Shown piece by piece: positions 51,347 through 59,832 of a DNA stretch of 64,000 bases (position 1 is the stretch's first letter; every line of letters starts with the position of its first letter). Source of the DNA: Bacteroidales bacterium (GTDB taxonomy: Bacteria; Bacteroidota; Bacteroidia; Bacteroidales; ML635J-15); NCBI GenBank assembly GCA_017620015.1, contig JAFZRE010000032.1, forward strand, positions 119,009 to 183,008, read 5' to 3'. The translations under genes were made by a program, and so were the position numbers. The notes under the pieces are model-generated. The model was given only the letters and a program-made list of their open reading frames with translations. It had not been told where the DNA came from and did no database searches.

Positions 51347-51995
51347 AGCGGAAACCATACCTGTTTTCGAGACTGTTTCCAAAATGGAAATAGTCAAGGG
51401 CTTGTATTTGTGTGGCGGAACAGCACAATCGTTGCAATTGATGCACAGGAAAAGCGAAGACCTTGACTTTGAATTGCTCGGAACTCGGAAAGAGCGACCG
51501 AAACTTGACTTTGCTGCTATCTCGAATGAAATATCTGCTGTTTATCCCGATTGTAAAAAGGATTTTTTATCAAGCAACCATCTGCAAATATTTGTAAACG
51601 GCAATGTGAAACTGTCGTTCTATAGGCCTGAAAATTCTGTTCCCGAATTGGGCAAAGGTTTTGTTTACAACAATATAGTAACACCATCTTTACAAGAATT
51701 GCTCGGCATGAAGTTGTTTACAATAACGGTTCGCAGCGCATTTAGGGATTACTACGACATATATTCTTTATTGAAGGAAGGTTATGATTTAGCCAAAGGT
51801 GTTGCTTATGCAGGTAAATTCTCTCGACATACAATACATTCAAAGTATATTTACAGCATATTGTTAAATGAGAATTATTTCAGTAAGCCGGAAGGTTTTT
51901 CTCTCCTTGAGCCAAAATATGATGTATCAACAAAGGACATTGCCGATTTCATAAAGCAATACATTGAGAAAAACGAAATTAGAATTAAGAAATAA
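51315..51995 (+). CDS. AbiEii/AbiGii-type nucleotidyltransferase toxin
   Basis: This 226-residue protein has the nucleotidyltransferase core YLCGGTAQSLQL and the metal motif KSEDLDFELLG of AbiEii. SLQELLGMKLFTITVRSAFRDYYDIYSLL is the typical second motif. AbiEii transfers nucleotides (to tRNA in studied cases) and blocks growth on phage infection. It is coupled to the DUF6922-like gene by overlap. Confidence 0.88.
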   Translation: MENQDWKLGLKAETIPVFETVSKMEIVKGLYLCGGTAQSLQLMHRKSEDLDFELLGTRKERPKLDFAAISNEISAVYPDCKKDFLSSNHLQIFVNGNVKLSFYRPENSVPELGKGFVYNNIVTPSLQELLGMKLFTITVRSAFRDYYDIYSLLKEGYDLAKGVAYAGKFSRHTIHSKYIYSILLNENYFSKPEGFSLLEPKYDVSTKDIADFIKQYIEKNEIRIKK

Positions 51996-52055
51996 TTTGA
52001 TAAGGAATAGAATTTAGATTGTAATTACCATGCATATTCGTGTCGTATAATTATG

Positions 52056-52064
52056 TATTTTTGC
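52056..52064 (+). promoter_or_regulatory. -7 box of the DUF3298 array
   Basis: TATTTTTGC, 17 nt before the ATG at 52082. It is the only clear box before the six-gene array. Confidence 0.6.
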
Positions 52065-52081
52065 AAAGAAAACAATATGTA

Positions 52082-52867
52082 ATGAAGAACTTTTTGACTG
52101 ATATTAGACTTTTTTTGATATTGACAGTTTTACTCGTTTCTGCACACTGCTTTTCGCAGTCGGTAACCACTTTAAATACCGAGATGAATGGCATTAAGTT
52201 CAAAAAATGCAGTTACGAGTTCTCGAGCAACGAATTTTCGAAGAAAATAGATTTCACTTTGCCGTTGCCAAGCGAAAATGCAGTATTGCAAACTATAAGC
52301 GAAGCCTTGCTGATGGGCGAATACGACAACAGTACGCTGGAACAGGACTTGAAGGACGAATTGGCTTCGTACATTTCCGACAAAAAGGAGGATGCTGTAA
52401 AGGCTGACGATTACAATGAGACATCGTGGAGCATAACGCCAGTGTTTGTAGGTGGCGGATACATTGCTTTCGTGTCGTCGTTTTCGCAGAAGTTTGCAAG
52501 CAATGAGGCTCCTGCACCAATGTGGGGCGACAAATGTGCCGTCTTTAACTTGGCGACAGGAAAACGGATTTCGGAGGATGAAATTTTTGATAAGGTTGCC
52601 GAACATAACTACATAGTAGCAAGAAAGTTGTATTCTACGTTGTGCAAGATTCTCAAGAAGGTGGATGACGGTGACAGCGTGGATGTCGCAGTTTTGTTCA
52701 ACGATAACTTTTATTTTACGGGCAAGGAGCTGATATACAAGTACGGCTCGTTCGAAATGTATCATACATCGGGGGTGACGGAATTGTCGCTTCCGAAGAA
52801 GTGGCTGAAGCCGTATCTGAATGTTGACGGACCTTTATATCAATATTGGTTTGGAGAGAAGAAATAA
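52082..52867 (+). CDS. DUF3298-like exported protein 1
   Basis: This 261-residue protein has a cleavable signal peptide (VLLVSAHCFSQS) and a DUF3298/RsiV-like fold: WSITPVFVGGGYIAF, WGDKCAVFNLATGKRIS and NDNFYFTGKELIYKY. It ends in the array signature LPKKWLKPYLNVDGPLYQYW. The start at 52082 follows the promoter. It opens a run of six paralogues; the family is periplasmic and may bind peptidoglycan-type ligands or lysozyme, as RsiV does, but no activity is shown. Confidence 0.8.
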   Translation: MKNFLTDIRLFLILTVLLVSAHCFSQSVTTLNTEMNGIKFKKCSYEFSSNEFSKKIDFTLPLPSENAVLQTISEALLMGEYDNSTLEQDLKDELASYISDKKEDAVKADDYNETSWSITPVFVGGGYIAFVSSFSQKFASNEAPAPMWGDKCAVFNLATGKRISEDEIFDKVAEHNYIVARKLYSTLCKILKKVDDGDSVDVAVLFNDNFYFTGKELIYKYGSFEMYHTSGVTELSLPKKWLKPYLNVDGPLYQYWFGEKK

Positions 52868-52876
52868 AATTGTATT

Positions 52877-53698
52877 ATGAAGAGGGTTGTTTTGTTTATT
52901 TTGGTTTTATTGCTTGCGGTGCAGTGCTTTGCGCAAAGTTCGTCGCAGCAAAAGAATCTTATTATTGCTGATACTGTAGTGGATAACACTAATTTTAGAA
53001 AGTTCAGTTTTGAATTTGAATCGGCAGAATTTTCGAAGAAGATATATTTCCTTTTGCCATTAGTCGAAGATACTACTATTAGGCAAATGATATGGGACAG
53101 TATTATCGGATGGCAGTATAGTAGCCAGATGCTTGAACTGGAGTTGCAGGAAGAAGTAAGCATGTACAAGGAAAGGGTTGCCGACAATCCAGAACTTATT
53201 GATGCCGATAAAATGGAAGAGCGTTACTCCGACGTTGAATATTATGAGTCGTCGTGGATGGTTACGCCAACATTTGTAAGCGACGAATACATTGCGTTAA
53301 CTAATTATTTTTCGGAGTTTAATGGCGGTGCAATTCATCATCAGTGGGGCGAAGTGGCTTTTGTTTTCAGTCTTTCGACAGGAAAGCAAATCTCGCAGGA
53401 TGATATTCTTGACGATATAGGTTCTCATAGGTATTTGGTTGCCAATAAGTTGTATGAATTGCTGCAGAAAAATCTCGGATATGATCCTGAAGACCTTTTT
53501 GTCGGCAATGTCATGGAGATGTTGAATGGTAACTTTTATTTCACCGAAGATGAATTGATATATATGTATGAGCCATACGAGGTTGCGTGCTATGCGGCTG
53601 GTGAGCCATTAGTGTCGCTTCCGAAGAAATGGCTGAAAAATTATCTGAACGTTGATGGTCCTTTGTATCAGTATTGGTTTGGAAAAAAGAAGAAATAA
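52877..53698 (+). CDS. DUF3298-like exported protein 2
   Basis: This 273-residue paralogue has a signal peptide (LLLAVQCFAQS) without a convincing lipobox, WMVTPTFVSDEYIAL, WGEVAFVFSLSTGKQIS and the end SLPKKWLKNYLNVDGPLYQ. It is closest to protein 1 and lies 9 nt behind it. Confidence 0.8.
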   Translation: MKRVVLFILVLLLAVQCFAQSSSQQKNLIIADTVVDNTNFRKFSFEFESAEFSKKIYFLLPLVEDTTIRQMIWDSIIGWQYSSQMLELELQEEVSMYKERVADNPELIDADKMEERYSDVEYYESSWMVTPTFVSDEYIALTNYFSEFNGGAIHHQWGEVAFVFSLSTGKQISQDDILDDIGSHRYLVANKLYELLQKNLGYDPEDLFVGNVMEMLNGNFYFTEDELIYMYEPYEVACYAAGEPLVSLPKKWLKNYLNVDGPLYQYWFGKKKK

Positions 53699-53710
53699 GT
53701 TTTGTTTAAT

Positions 53711-54622
53711 ATGAATAAGAAAATAATATACGGATTTTTGGCAGTTGTATTTGCTGTTGCAGGGTGTAAGTCGGGAGAAAATAATGCAGAAACGACAGAT
53801 GCCGTGCAAACTGTTGCCGTAAAAAATGATAGCGCTATTGTTGCTTCCGATACTATAGCATCGGTTGAACTGGCAGATACTACCAAATTGACCGACAATA
53901 CAGATAAGAAACCTTACGAAAAAGTTATTGTAGATACTGTTATTGACGGAGTAAAGTTCAAGAGATATTACTTTGATATTCAGACAAAGGAATTGGCAGA
54001 TGAAACTATGCTTACTGTTCCTATAGATGGAAATGCCGATGCTAACAAGAAGATAATCAAAACTTTGGTGGATGATTTTTCGTTGGATGCCGATAGCTTG
54101 CAACAGCAACTGGAGTCGCAGTTTGATGCGTATGCTTCAGGTAATTATGCCGAGGAAGGAGATGATTATCACGAAAGCGAACTTGTTGTGTATCCGGTAA
54201 ACGTAGTGGGGAAGAAATATGTATCGTATATTTTGCATTCGTCATTGTTCTGGCCTGGCGAGCAGAACCATCCGCAGTGGGGCGATGTGTATTTTGTCTT
54301 TGATCTGAATACCGGAGAAACAATTTCGCAGGACGATATTCTTGATGCGTCGCAGGAGAGCAGGCAGGCTGTTGGTGTCAAGATTCACGAGGAACTGGTA
54401 AATTATGCCGGCAACGAGGAGGATATTTTCGCCGAGGCTGGCAGCGGATTGCTAAACGGCAATTTCGTATTCGACGACAAGGGCTTGACATTTTTCTATA
54501 CTCCCTATGAGGTAGGTCCATACATGCTTGGCGAACCTGAGGTCTTTCTGTCGAAGGAGTGGCTCGAGCCTTACTTGAAAAAAGATGGCATACTTTATGA
54601 ATACTGGTTTAATAAAAGATAA
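53711..54622 (+). CDS. DUF3298-like lipoprotein 3
   Basis: From the ATG at 53711 the 303-residue product has a lipobox (FAVAGC) and an acidic Ala/Thr-rich linker of about 60 residues, then the DUF3298 core with PQWGDVYFVFDLNTGETIS, TPYEVGPYMLGEPEVFLS and the end WLEPYLKKDGILYEYWF. It is the first lipidated member of the array and lies 12 nt behind protein 2. Confidence 0.8.
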   Translation: MNKKIIYGFLAVVFAVAGCKSGENNAETTDAVQTVAVKNDSAIVASDTIASVELADTTKLTDNTDKKPYEKVIVDTVIDGVKFKRYYFDIQTKELADETMLTVPIDGNADANKKIIKTLVDDFSLDADSLQQQLESQFDAYASGNYAEEGDDYHESELVVYPVNVVGKKYVSYILHSSLFWPGEQNHPQWGDVYFVFDLNTGETISQDDILDASQESRQAVGVKIHEELVNYAGNEEDIFAEAGSGLLNGNFVFDDKGLTFFYTPYEVGPYMLGEPEVFLSKEWLEPYLKKDGILYEYWFNKR

Positions 54623-54627
54623 ATGAT

Positions 54628-55497
54628 ATGAGAAAGTTTTTGATTTCATCGGTTATTGTTTTGGGTGCAGCGGTTGTTGTTGCATGTGGTAATTCCAAAG
54701 CGGCAAAGAATGATGTTGACCCACAGAGCGATACTACAAAAATTGAATTAGAGGAAGTCGTTGATACACTTGCCGATATTGAATTTGATGAAGATACTTA
54801 CGAAATAAATGGCCTTGCGTTCAAGACCTACAAGGCTTCTGATGGTGGTGGCGAGTATGAAAGTTCGGCAAGTTTGACATTGCCTGTACCAAACGGCGAC
54901 AAGGTTATGGAAAAGATTCTGCAGCAGTTGGTTGGCGAAGATGTCGACATAAACAACATCCAGGCTTATCTTGACAAGATGTTTTCCCCTGAGGAAAAAG
55001 CTAAAGATGCTGACGACGATGACGACGATTTGCAGGTTTCTACTGTATGGAACATCGAGCCTGTGCTGGTGCTAGACAAGTACCTTGTTATGGAATCAGC
55101 CGATGGCTATATGGACAACTATATGGCGCATTATAACATTTCACAGAGCACTATTGTCTTCGACCGCACTACTGGCGAGATAATGAACAGAGACGGAATG
55201 TTTAAGGAGGATGCCGACTGGCTAAAGATTGCACGCAAGTTCCGCGAGAGCGCAAACGAGGACCTTGGCGAGTTCGACGGCTCAGAATTTGATGACCCCG
55301 ATGGTTTCCTTATTGATGAGGTCTTCGGTCGTGGCGATTTCTACTTCACCGACGATTCGCTTTTCTTTGTGTATGGTCCCTACGAAATCAATTATGCCTA
55401 CGGTTTCGATGTGAAGATGGGCGTATCAAAGGAATGGATTAAGCCGTATATGGAAAAGGATAACTGGCTATATAAATATTGGTTTGTAAAGAAATAA
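54628..55497 (+). CDS. DUF3298-like lipoprotein 4
   Basis: This 289-residue product has a lipobox (VVVAC) and an acidic linker, WNIEPVLVLDKYLVM, STIVFDRTTGEIM, DFYFTDDSLFF, and ends VSKEWIKPYMEKDNWLYKY. A run of seven Asp lies mid-protein. It has diverged more than the others in the array. It lies 5 nt behind protein 3; the MITE-like copy B follows. Confidence 0.8.
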   Translation: MRKFLISSVIVLGAAVVVACGNSKAAKNDVDPQSDTTKIELEEVVDTLADIEFDEDTYEINGLAFKTYKASDGGGEYESSASLTLPVPNGDKVMEKILQQLVGEDVDINNIQAYLDKMFSPEEKAKDADDDDDDLQVSTVWNIEPVLVLDKYLVMESADGYMDNYMAHYNISQSTIVFDRTTGEIMNRDGMFKEDADWLKIARKFRESANEDLGEFDGSEFDDPDGFLIDEVFGRGDFYFTDDSLFFVYGPYEINYAYGFDVKMGVSKEWIKPYMEKDNWLYKYWFVKK

Positions 55498-55540
55498 TAT
55501 GGTCATAAATAACACTATATTAATAATAAATAGGCCTATC

Positions 55541-55696
55541 GTCATTCCACAAGTCAGAACATACACGCGATACGGTACGGGGAGCGTTGTAATGTTCGAC
55601 TGTGCGGAATCTCCCTTTAGTACACAAATGAGATTCCGCATAAATGAACTCACAAGCACCGTTCCTTGTGCTGTTCGTTCTATTTTGCGGAATGAC
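55541..55696. repeat. MITE-like repeat, copy B
   Basis: This 156-bp element has GTCATTCC and GGAATGAC ends (perfect 8-bp inverted repeats), in the same orientation as copies A and C. It sits between the fourth and fifth array genes, widening their gap to 228 bp. Confidence 0.88.
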
Positions 55697-55725
55697 ATTA
55701 AAAAGAGAGTGATAAATAATTTAAT

Positions 55726-56529
55726 ATGAAAAAGTTATATTGCATATCGTTTGTTTTGCTGATGTCGGCGATGCTTTATTCTTGCAAAGAAAAAGCTCCA
55801 GAAATCACCGATGCTAAGGACATTGAGTACGATGAGTTTTCAACCAGTCGTTTCCCCGAGTTCGATGCCAACCTTGAGGTTTCTATTTACCTGAAGCTTC
55901 CAAAAACCAACGGCAACGAGTACCTCGACAGCATCTATGCCGACCTTGTGGCTTATTACACAGACAGTTCGAAGCGCGAAATCCAGAGTGGTATCGAAAT
56001 ATTTGCCGATTCCATCGAGTCGGAGTATTACACAACCAAGGAGGACATCGGCGCCGACATTTCGGGCTACATCTACGCCGTCAACTACTACGACAGCATT
56101 TATCCCGTCTATGCCGATGGCAAGTTGCTTGTCTATTACGACGATTCCTACGAATACCAGGGTGGGGCACACGGCATTTCGGGAAAGACATATAAGGTTT
56201 ACAACATCGCAACTGGTCGCCGCATAACCGAGGACGACATCTTTGTGATGAACAACGAGAACGAAAAGGCTTTGTCGGAAATCATTGTAGAGGCTTTTGC
56301 TGTCGAGTTCTCCGACGAGAAGGACGATATGTGGAACGAAGGCATAAACTTCATCAATGGCAATTTCTGCATTGGTGCCGATTCGCTCTACTACCAGTAC
56401 TCGCCGTACGAGATTGGTCCGTATGCAATGGGAATGCCGCGGGTCGCATTGCACAAGGAGGCTGTAAAGCCTTTCCTGAAAAAGGATGGACCGCTGTATG
56501 AATATTGGTTTCCGGAGAAGAAGAAGTAA
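55726..56529 (+). CDS. DUF3298-like lipoprotein 5
   Basis: This 267-residue product has a lipobox (MLYSC), IYAVNYYDSIYPVYAD, YQGGAHGISGKTYKVYNIAT, QYSPYEIGPYAMGMPRVAL and ends KPFLKKDGPLYEYWF. The GGAH and YEIGPYA segments are the clearest DUF3298 hallmarks in the array, and they identify its other members. Confidence 0.85.
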   Translation: MKKLYCISFVLLMSAMLYSCKEKAPEITDAKDIEYDEFSTSRFPEFDANLEVSIYLKLPKTNGNEYLDSIYADLVAYYTDSSKREIQSGIEIFADSIESEYYTTKEDIGADISGYIYAVNYYDSIYPVYADGKLLVYYDDSYEYQGGAHGISGKTYKVYNIATGRRITEDDIFVMNNENEKALSEIIVEAFAVEFSDEKDDMWNEGINFINGNFCIGADSLYYQYSPYEIGPYAMGMPRVALHKEAVKPFLKKDGPLYEYWFPEKKK

Positions 56530-56679
56530 AAGGCTCACAGTCTCACAGGCTGACAGTCTAGCAGTCTAACTGTCTAACGGAAGAGAAGCCTGCAAGCCTT
56601 TGAGCCTTTAAGCCCAACCTAGAAACTTAGAAACGCCGCAGGCATAGAAACTTTAAACTTTGAACCTTAAACATTGAAC

Positions 56680-57534
56680 ATGAAAACATTACATTACATA
56701 TTTTTAGCCCTTCTCGCTTCTGCTGTAGTTTATTCCTGCAAAAGCAAGACAGCAGAACCAACAGCAGAGGAAAGCGAAGCAACAACTGAAGAAATTGCAA
56801 ACGCCAGCCTTCCCAAATCGGATACGGCAGCAGTAGAGGAGGCTTCTAAACTTGATATGCAGACTTACCGAGTAGTAAAGTCGGCAAAGGGCTGTTCGTT
56901 TACCTACCATGCTATTTTGCCTGCCGATACCGACAACAAGGCGATTCTCGCCATTCGTGACGATGTGCTTGGCGAAATTTCCGATGGCGTGGATGTTACG
57001 GCTGATTTTAAGCGTAGTGCTGCCAAGTCGGTAAGCATCTATCAGGAGGCGGTTGCCGATACAACCGAAGAATATTTTGAATACTTCGAAGAGTACGATT
57101 TGGACAGCATTTATCCTGTATTTGTGGCTGATGGGTTTATTGTAATGGCGTATTTTTCATTCTACGAAATTTCAACTGCCCCGCGCAACGCATTGGAATA
57201 CCATTATAAGATGTACGACCTTGCTACAGGCAAGCGAATGACGGAAAAGGACATTTTCAGCGATACGCGCAAGGCGAAGAATGTCATTGAGAAGTTTATC
57301 TGGGAGCAGACAGAACCTTGGCAGAACGGAGACGAGGATGACGCATCGCAGATTACAAACGAGGAAGTGTTTAACGGCAACTATTATGTTAGCGAGGACA
57401 AGTTTTTCGTTTGCTACAATTCCAGCGTCTATTTCATCCCTGGTGGCATCGACATAGAGATTCCCAAGGAAGCAATGAAGTCTTGTCTGAAGCAGGATTC
57501 ACCGCTGTATAAGTATTGGTTTGGGGAGAAGTAG
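56680..57534 (+). CDS. DUF3298-like lipoprotein 6
   Basis: The ATG at 56680 gives 284 residues with a lipobox (VVYSC), a Thr/Glu linker, YDLDSIYPVFVADGFIVM, KMYDLATGKRMTEKDIF and the end AMKSCLKQDSPLYKYWF. It is the most divergent member. The 150-bp gap before it is made of degenerate AGTCT and AAACTTTGAAC words. A strong terminator follows. Confidence 0.8.
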   Translation: MKTLHYIFLALLASAVVYSCKSKTAEPTAEESEATTEEIANASLPKSDTAAVEEASKLDMQTYRVVKSAKGCSFTYHAILPADTDNKAILAIRDDVLGEISDGVDVTADFKRSAAKSVSIYQEAVADTTEEYFEYFEEYDLDSIYPVFVADGFIVMAYFSFYEISTAPRNALEYHYKMYDLATGKRMTEKDIFSDTRKAKNVIEKFIWEQTEPWQNGDEDDASQITNEEVFNGNYYVSEDKFFVCYNSSVYFIPGGIDIEIPKEAMKSCLKQDSPLYKYWFGEK

Positions 57535-57555
57535 ATCGTAATACATACGATATTA

Positions 57556-57581
57556 GGACGGTTCTCTGCCGTCCTTTTTTT
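57556..57581 (+). terminator. Rho-independent terminator of the DUF3298 array
   Basis: GGACGG/CCGTCC stem with a 7-nt loop and seven T. Confidence 0.85.
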
Positions 57582-57586
57582 ATTTT

Positions 57587-57733
57587 GGAGTGCCCTTAAG
57601 GGCAGAAATTGTACAAATTTGGTTCAAATCAAGCAAATAATATTTGTAAAATTTGTATAGATTTGTTCAATTTCTCGCGTAGCGACTAAAAAAACAACAA
57701 TCAAGGAAGGTATTCTGCCGTCCTTTTTTATTT
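57587..57733. repeat. Terminator-linked repeat, copy 2
   Basis: Same block order as 50796-50957, including TTTGTAAAATTTGT-TAGATTTG and CTCGCG-AGCGACTAAAAAAA and a CCGTCC...T run. It lies directly behind the array terminator. Confidence 0.75.
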
Positions 57734-57768
57734 CTTCTTTGCTATTCTCTTTTTCCGATAATTAGTCG

Positions 57769-57777
57769 TATTTTTGC
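57769..57777 (+). promoter_or_regulatory. -7 box of the permease gene, upstream of the duplication
   Basis: TATTTTTGC, 27 nt before the truncated start at 57805 and now 293 nt before the real gene start at 58071. Confidence 0.55.
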
Positions 57778-57804
57778 AGTCCTTTTTGCAAAGCGATTTT
57801 TACA

Positions 57805-58050
57805 ATGAACTTCATAGAATTTCTACATAGCATCGACTATTTTGATTTGTTCAGCAATGCGCTTCTATATTGTCATTGCGGAAGTCAGACTGAACACGCG
57901 ATACAGAATGGAGTGCGTTGTGAAGACGGCTCTCCGCAATCTCCTGCTACTTATTGTTTCGATTTGGGATTCCGCATAAGCGAACTCACAAGTCTCGTTC
58001 CTGCGCCTGTTCGTTCTGCATTGCGGAATGACGGTGGGAGAATGTTTTAA
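57805..58050 (+). pseudogene. Truncated duplicate of the permease 5' end, fused to a MITE
   Basis: The first 20 codons (MNFIEFLHSIDYFDLFSNAL) are identical to the start of the gene at 58071. The frame then runs into MITE copy C and gives a meaningless tail. The duplicated block is 57795-57863 against 58061-58129 (69 bp, two mismatches), including 10 bp before the ATG. If translated, it makes an 81-residue product with no membrane domain. Confidence 0.85.
57872..58032. repeat. MITE-like repeat, copy C
   Basis: This 161-bp element has GTCATTGCGG and TTGCGGAATGAC ends, matching A and B in order and orientation. It lies between the two copies of the permease 5' end. Confidence 0.88.
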
Positions 58051-58070
58051 TAAAAGAAAGGATTTTTACA

Positions 58071-59324
58071 ATGAACTTCATAGAATTTCTACATAGCATC
58101 GACTATTTTGACCTGTTCAGCAATGCGCTGATGATTACCAGTTTCGTGGTCATTATGATGTCGCTCATCGAATATGTGAATGTGTGGACGCACGGGCGTT
58201 TCATCAAGGGAATGAACCGTAACGCCTTTGTGCAGGCACTGATAGGAACTCTGCTCGGTGTGATTCCCGGTTGTATGGGAACATTCACGGCTGTGTCGCT
58301 CTATACCCACAAGGCTCTGTCGTTGGGTGCGCTGGTGGCTTGCCTTATTGCGACTTCGGGCGACGAGTCGTTTGTGATGCTGGCAACTATGCCCGTGCAG
58401 TCGCTGTGGCTGTTCGGAATTTCGGCTGCGGTTGCTATCGTGACTGGCGTGGTTGTGGATAAGTTGTTCAAGAACAAGGATTTTACTCCCAAGATTGACG
58501 ATGTGCCTTTCGAGGTTCACGAACACGAAATCCCTGTCGACGGAAAACTATTCGCGTGGAAAAACTTCGTGCCGTCGAAGTCGCGACTGAAACTCATCGG
58601 TGTATTTGCCTGCATAATAATTCTTTGCTGTGTGGGCGTAATCGGGCATTCGCACTCCGAAAACCTCATTTTCAGCCTTCCGCAGCAAACCGAAGTCGTT
58701 GAGGCTGACGAGTATCACCATCACGACGAATGTTGCGAGCATCATCACCACGATGACGAATGCTGTGAACATCACCATCATCACGATGAATGCGAAGGAG
58801 AACATCACCACGATTCCGACCTGCCCGAAGGCTTTGAGCATCATCACCACCATCACGGAGCATTGGACATTGTGAACATAATAATTGTGTCGCTGTCGGC
58901 ATTGATGCTGCTTATAATTTTCTTCTCCAACGAGCATTTTGTAAGCGAGCACCTTGTGCAGCATGTTGTGCAGAAGCACCTGCCTCGCATTTTCTGGTGG
59001 ACATTCGGTGTACTGGTGCTTATGGCTATCATCTTGAACTACACTAACTTCGGCGACTGGATTTACAACAATACCTACATACTTCTGCTGATTGCCGTGG
59101 CTATAGGTATTCTGCCTGAATCGGGACCGCATCTGATTTTTGTAGTATTGTTTGTGCAAGGCTATATTCCGTTCAGCATCTTGTTGGCTAACAGCATTGT
59201 GCAGGACGGACATGGTTCGCTGCCACTGCTTGCCGAAACCAAGAAGGGATTTCTTGTTACCAAGGCGATAAATATGGTAGTGGGGCTGGTCGTAGGACTG
59301 GTTGGACTGCTGATAGGATTTTAG
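58071..59324 (+). CDS. Polytopic permease with His-rich loop, metal/arsenic-efflux-like
   Basis: This 417-residue membrane protein has about ten hydrophobic segments in two halves, with conserved GVIPGCMGTF in the first and GILPESGPHLIF in the second; such inverted halves occur in the putative arsenic or manganese efflux permease family, to which I assign it tentatively. Between them (about 210-262) is a loop of repeated His/Asp/Glu/Cys words (HHHDECCEHHHH and ending in a run of six His), suited to binding divalent metal. Its 5' end is duplicated upstream around a MITE, so its leader is now long. Confidence 0.7.
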   Translation: MNFIEFLHSIDYFDLFSNALMITSFVVIMMSLIEYVNVWTHGRFIKGMNRNAFVQALIGTLLGVIPGCMGTFTAVSLYTHKALSLGALVACLIATSGDESFVMLATMPVQSLWLFGISAAVAIVTGVVVDKLFKNKDFTPKIDDVPFEVHEHEIPVDGKLFAWKNFVPSKSRLKLIGVFACIIILCCVGVIGHSHSENLIFSLPQQTEVVEADEYHHHDECCEHHHHDDECCEHHHHHDECEGEHHHDSDLPEGFEHHHHHHGALDIVNIIIVSLSALMLLIIFFSNEHFVSEHLVQHVVQKHLPRIFWWTFGVLVLMAIILNYTNFGDWIYNNTYILLLIAVAIGILPESGPHLIFVVLFVQGYIPFSILLANSIVQDGHGSLPLLAETKKGFLVTKAINMVVGLVVGLVGLLIGF

Positions 59325-59832
59325 TTCCGAAACAAACTATGTTCTATGTTCTCTATGTTCTTTCTCTGTTCTTTCGGATTTGCAATCTTTAGCTCGTTGT
59401 CAATGGCAATAATCCGGAAGCCATGAATATAAGGATTTATAATCCGCAATAAATATCTCATCGCATTACGAATCCACCGCGTGCTTAATCCTAGATTTCG
59501 GTCACATAAAATATTCACACCTAAGATTTTGTATTTTATTGTTCTTGTAAGGGTTGTGAATTTTCAAAAAAAAATCTATTAATGTTTTTCATGTAGATAT
59601 TTTTTGTATATTTGTCCTGTCCTTCGTTTGTTTGCTGTTTGCGACAGGTAGGGGTGACATGCATATATATTTAAGGTGTTTGCTGACGCTTTGCTTTTGA
59701 TATATAGAAACTTTGCAACTTTCTAATATTTAGTCAATGCAACAGTACGGGTTCCACGCCTTTTTATATGCCTATAGGAATTGTATGTTTTATTTTCCGT
59801 GTTAGGAATCCAAGCGGATTTATAAAAGTATT
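59325..59832. other. Intergenic region before the SPFH cassette
   Basis: This 508-bp AT-rich region has a repeated ATGTTCT word at 59338-59378 and a -7 box TATATTTG at 59607-59614, with a long (219 nt) leader to the SPFH start. I see no gene, stable hairpin or dispersed repeat. The long leader could be regulatory. Confidence 0.5.

Noticed and set aside
58730..58860. Run of six His as an engineered tag or contamination
   Set aside because: It is part of a wider natural series of His/Asp/Glu/Cys words within one intact permease frame.
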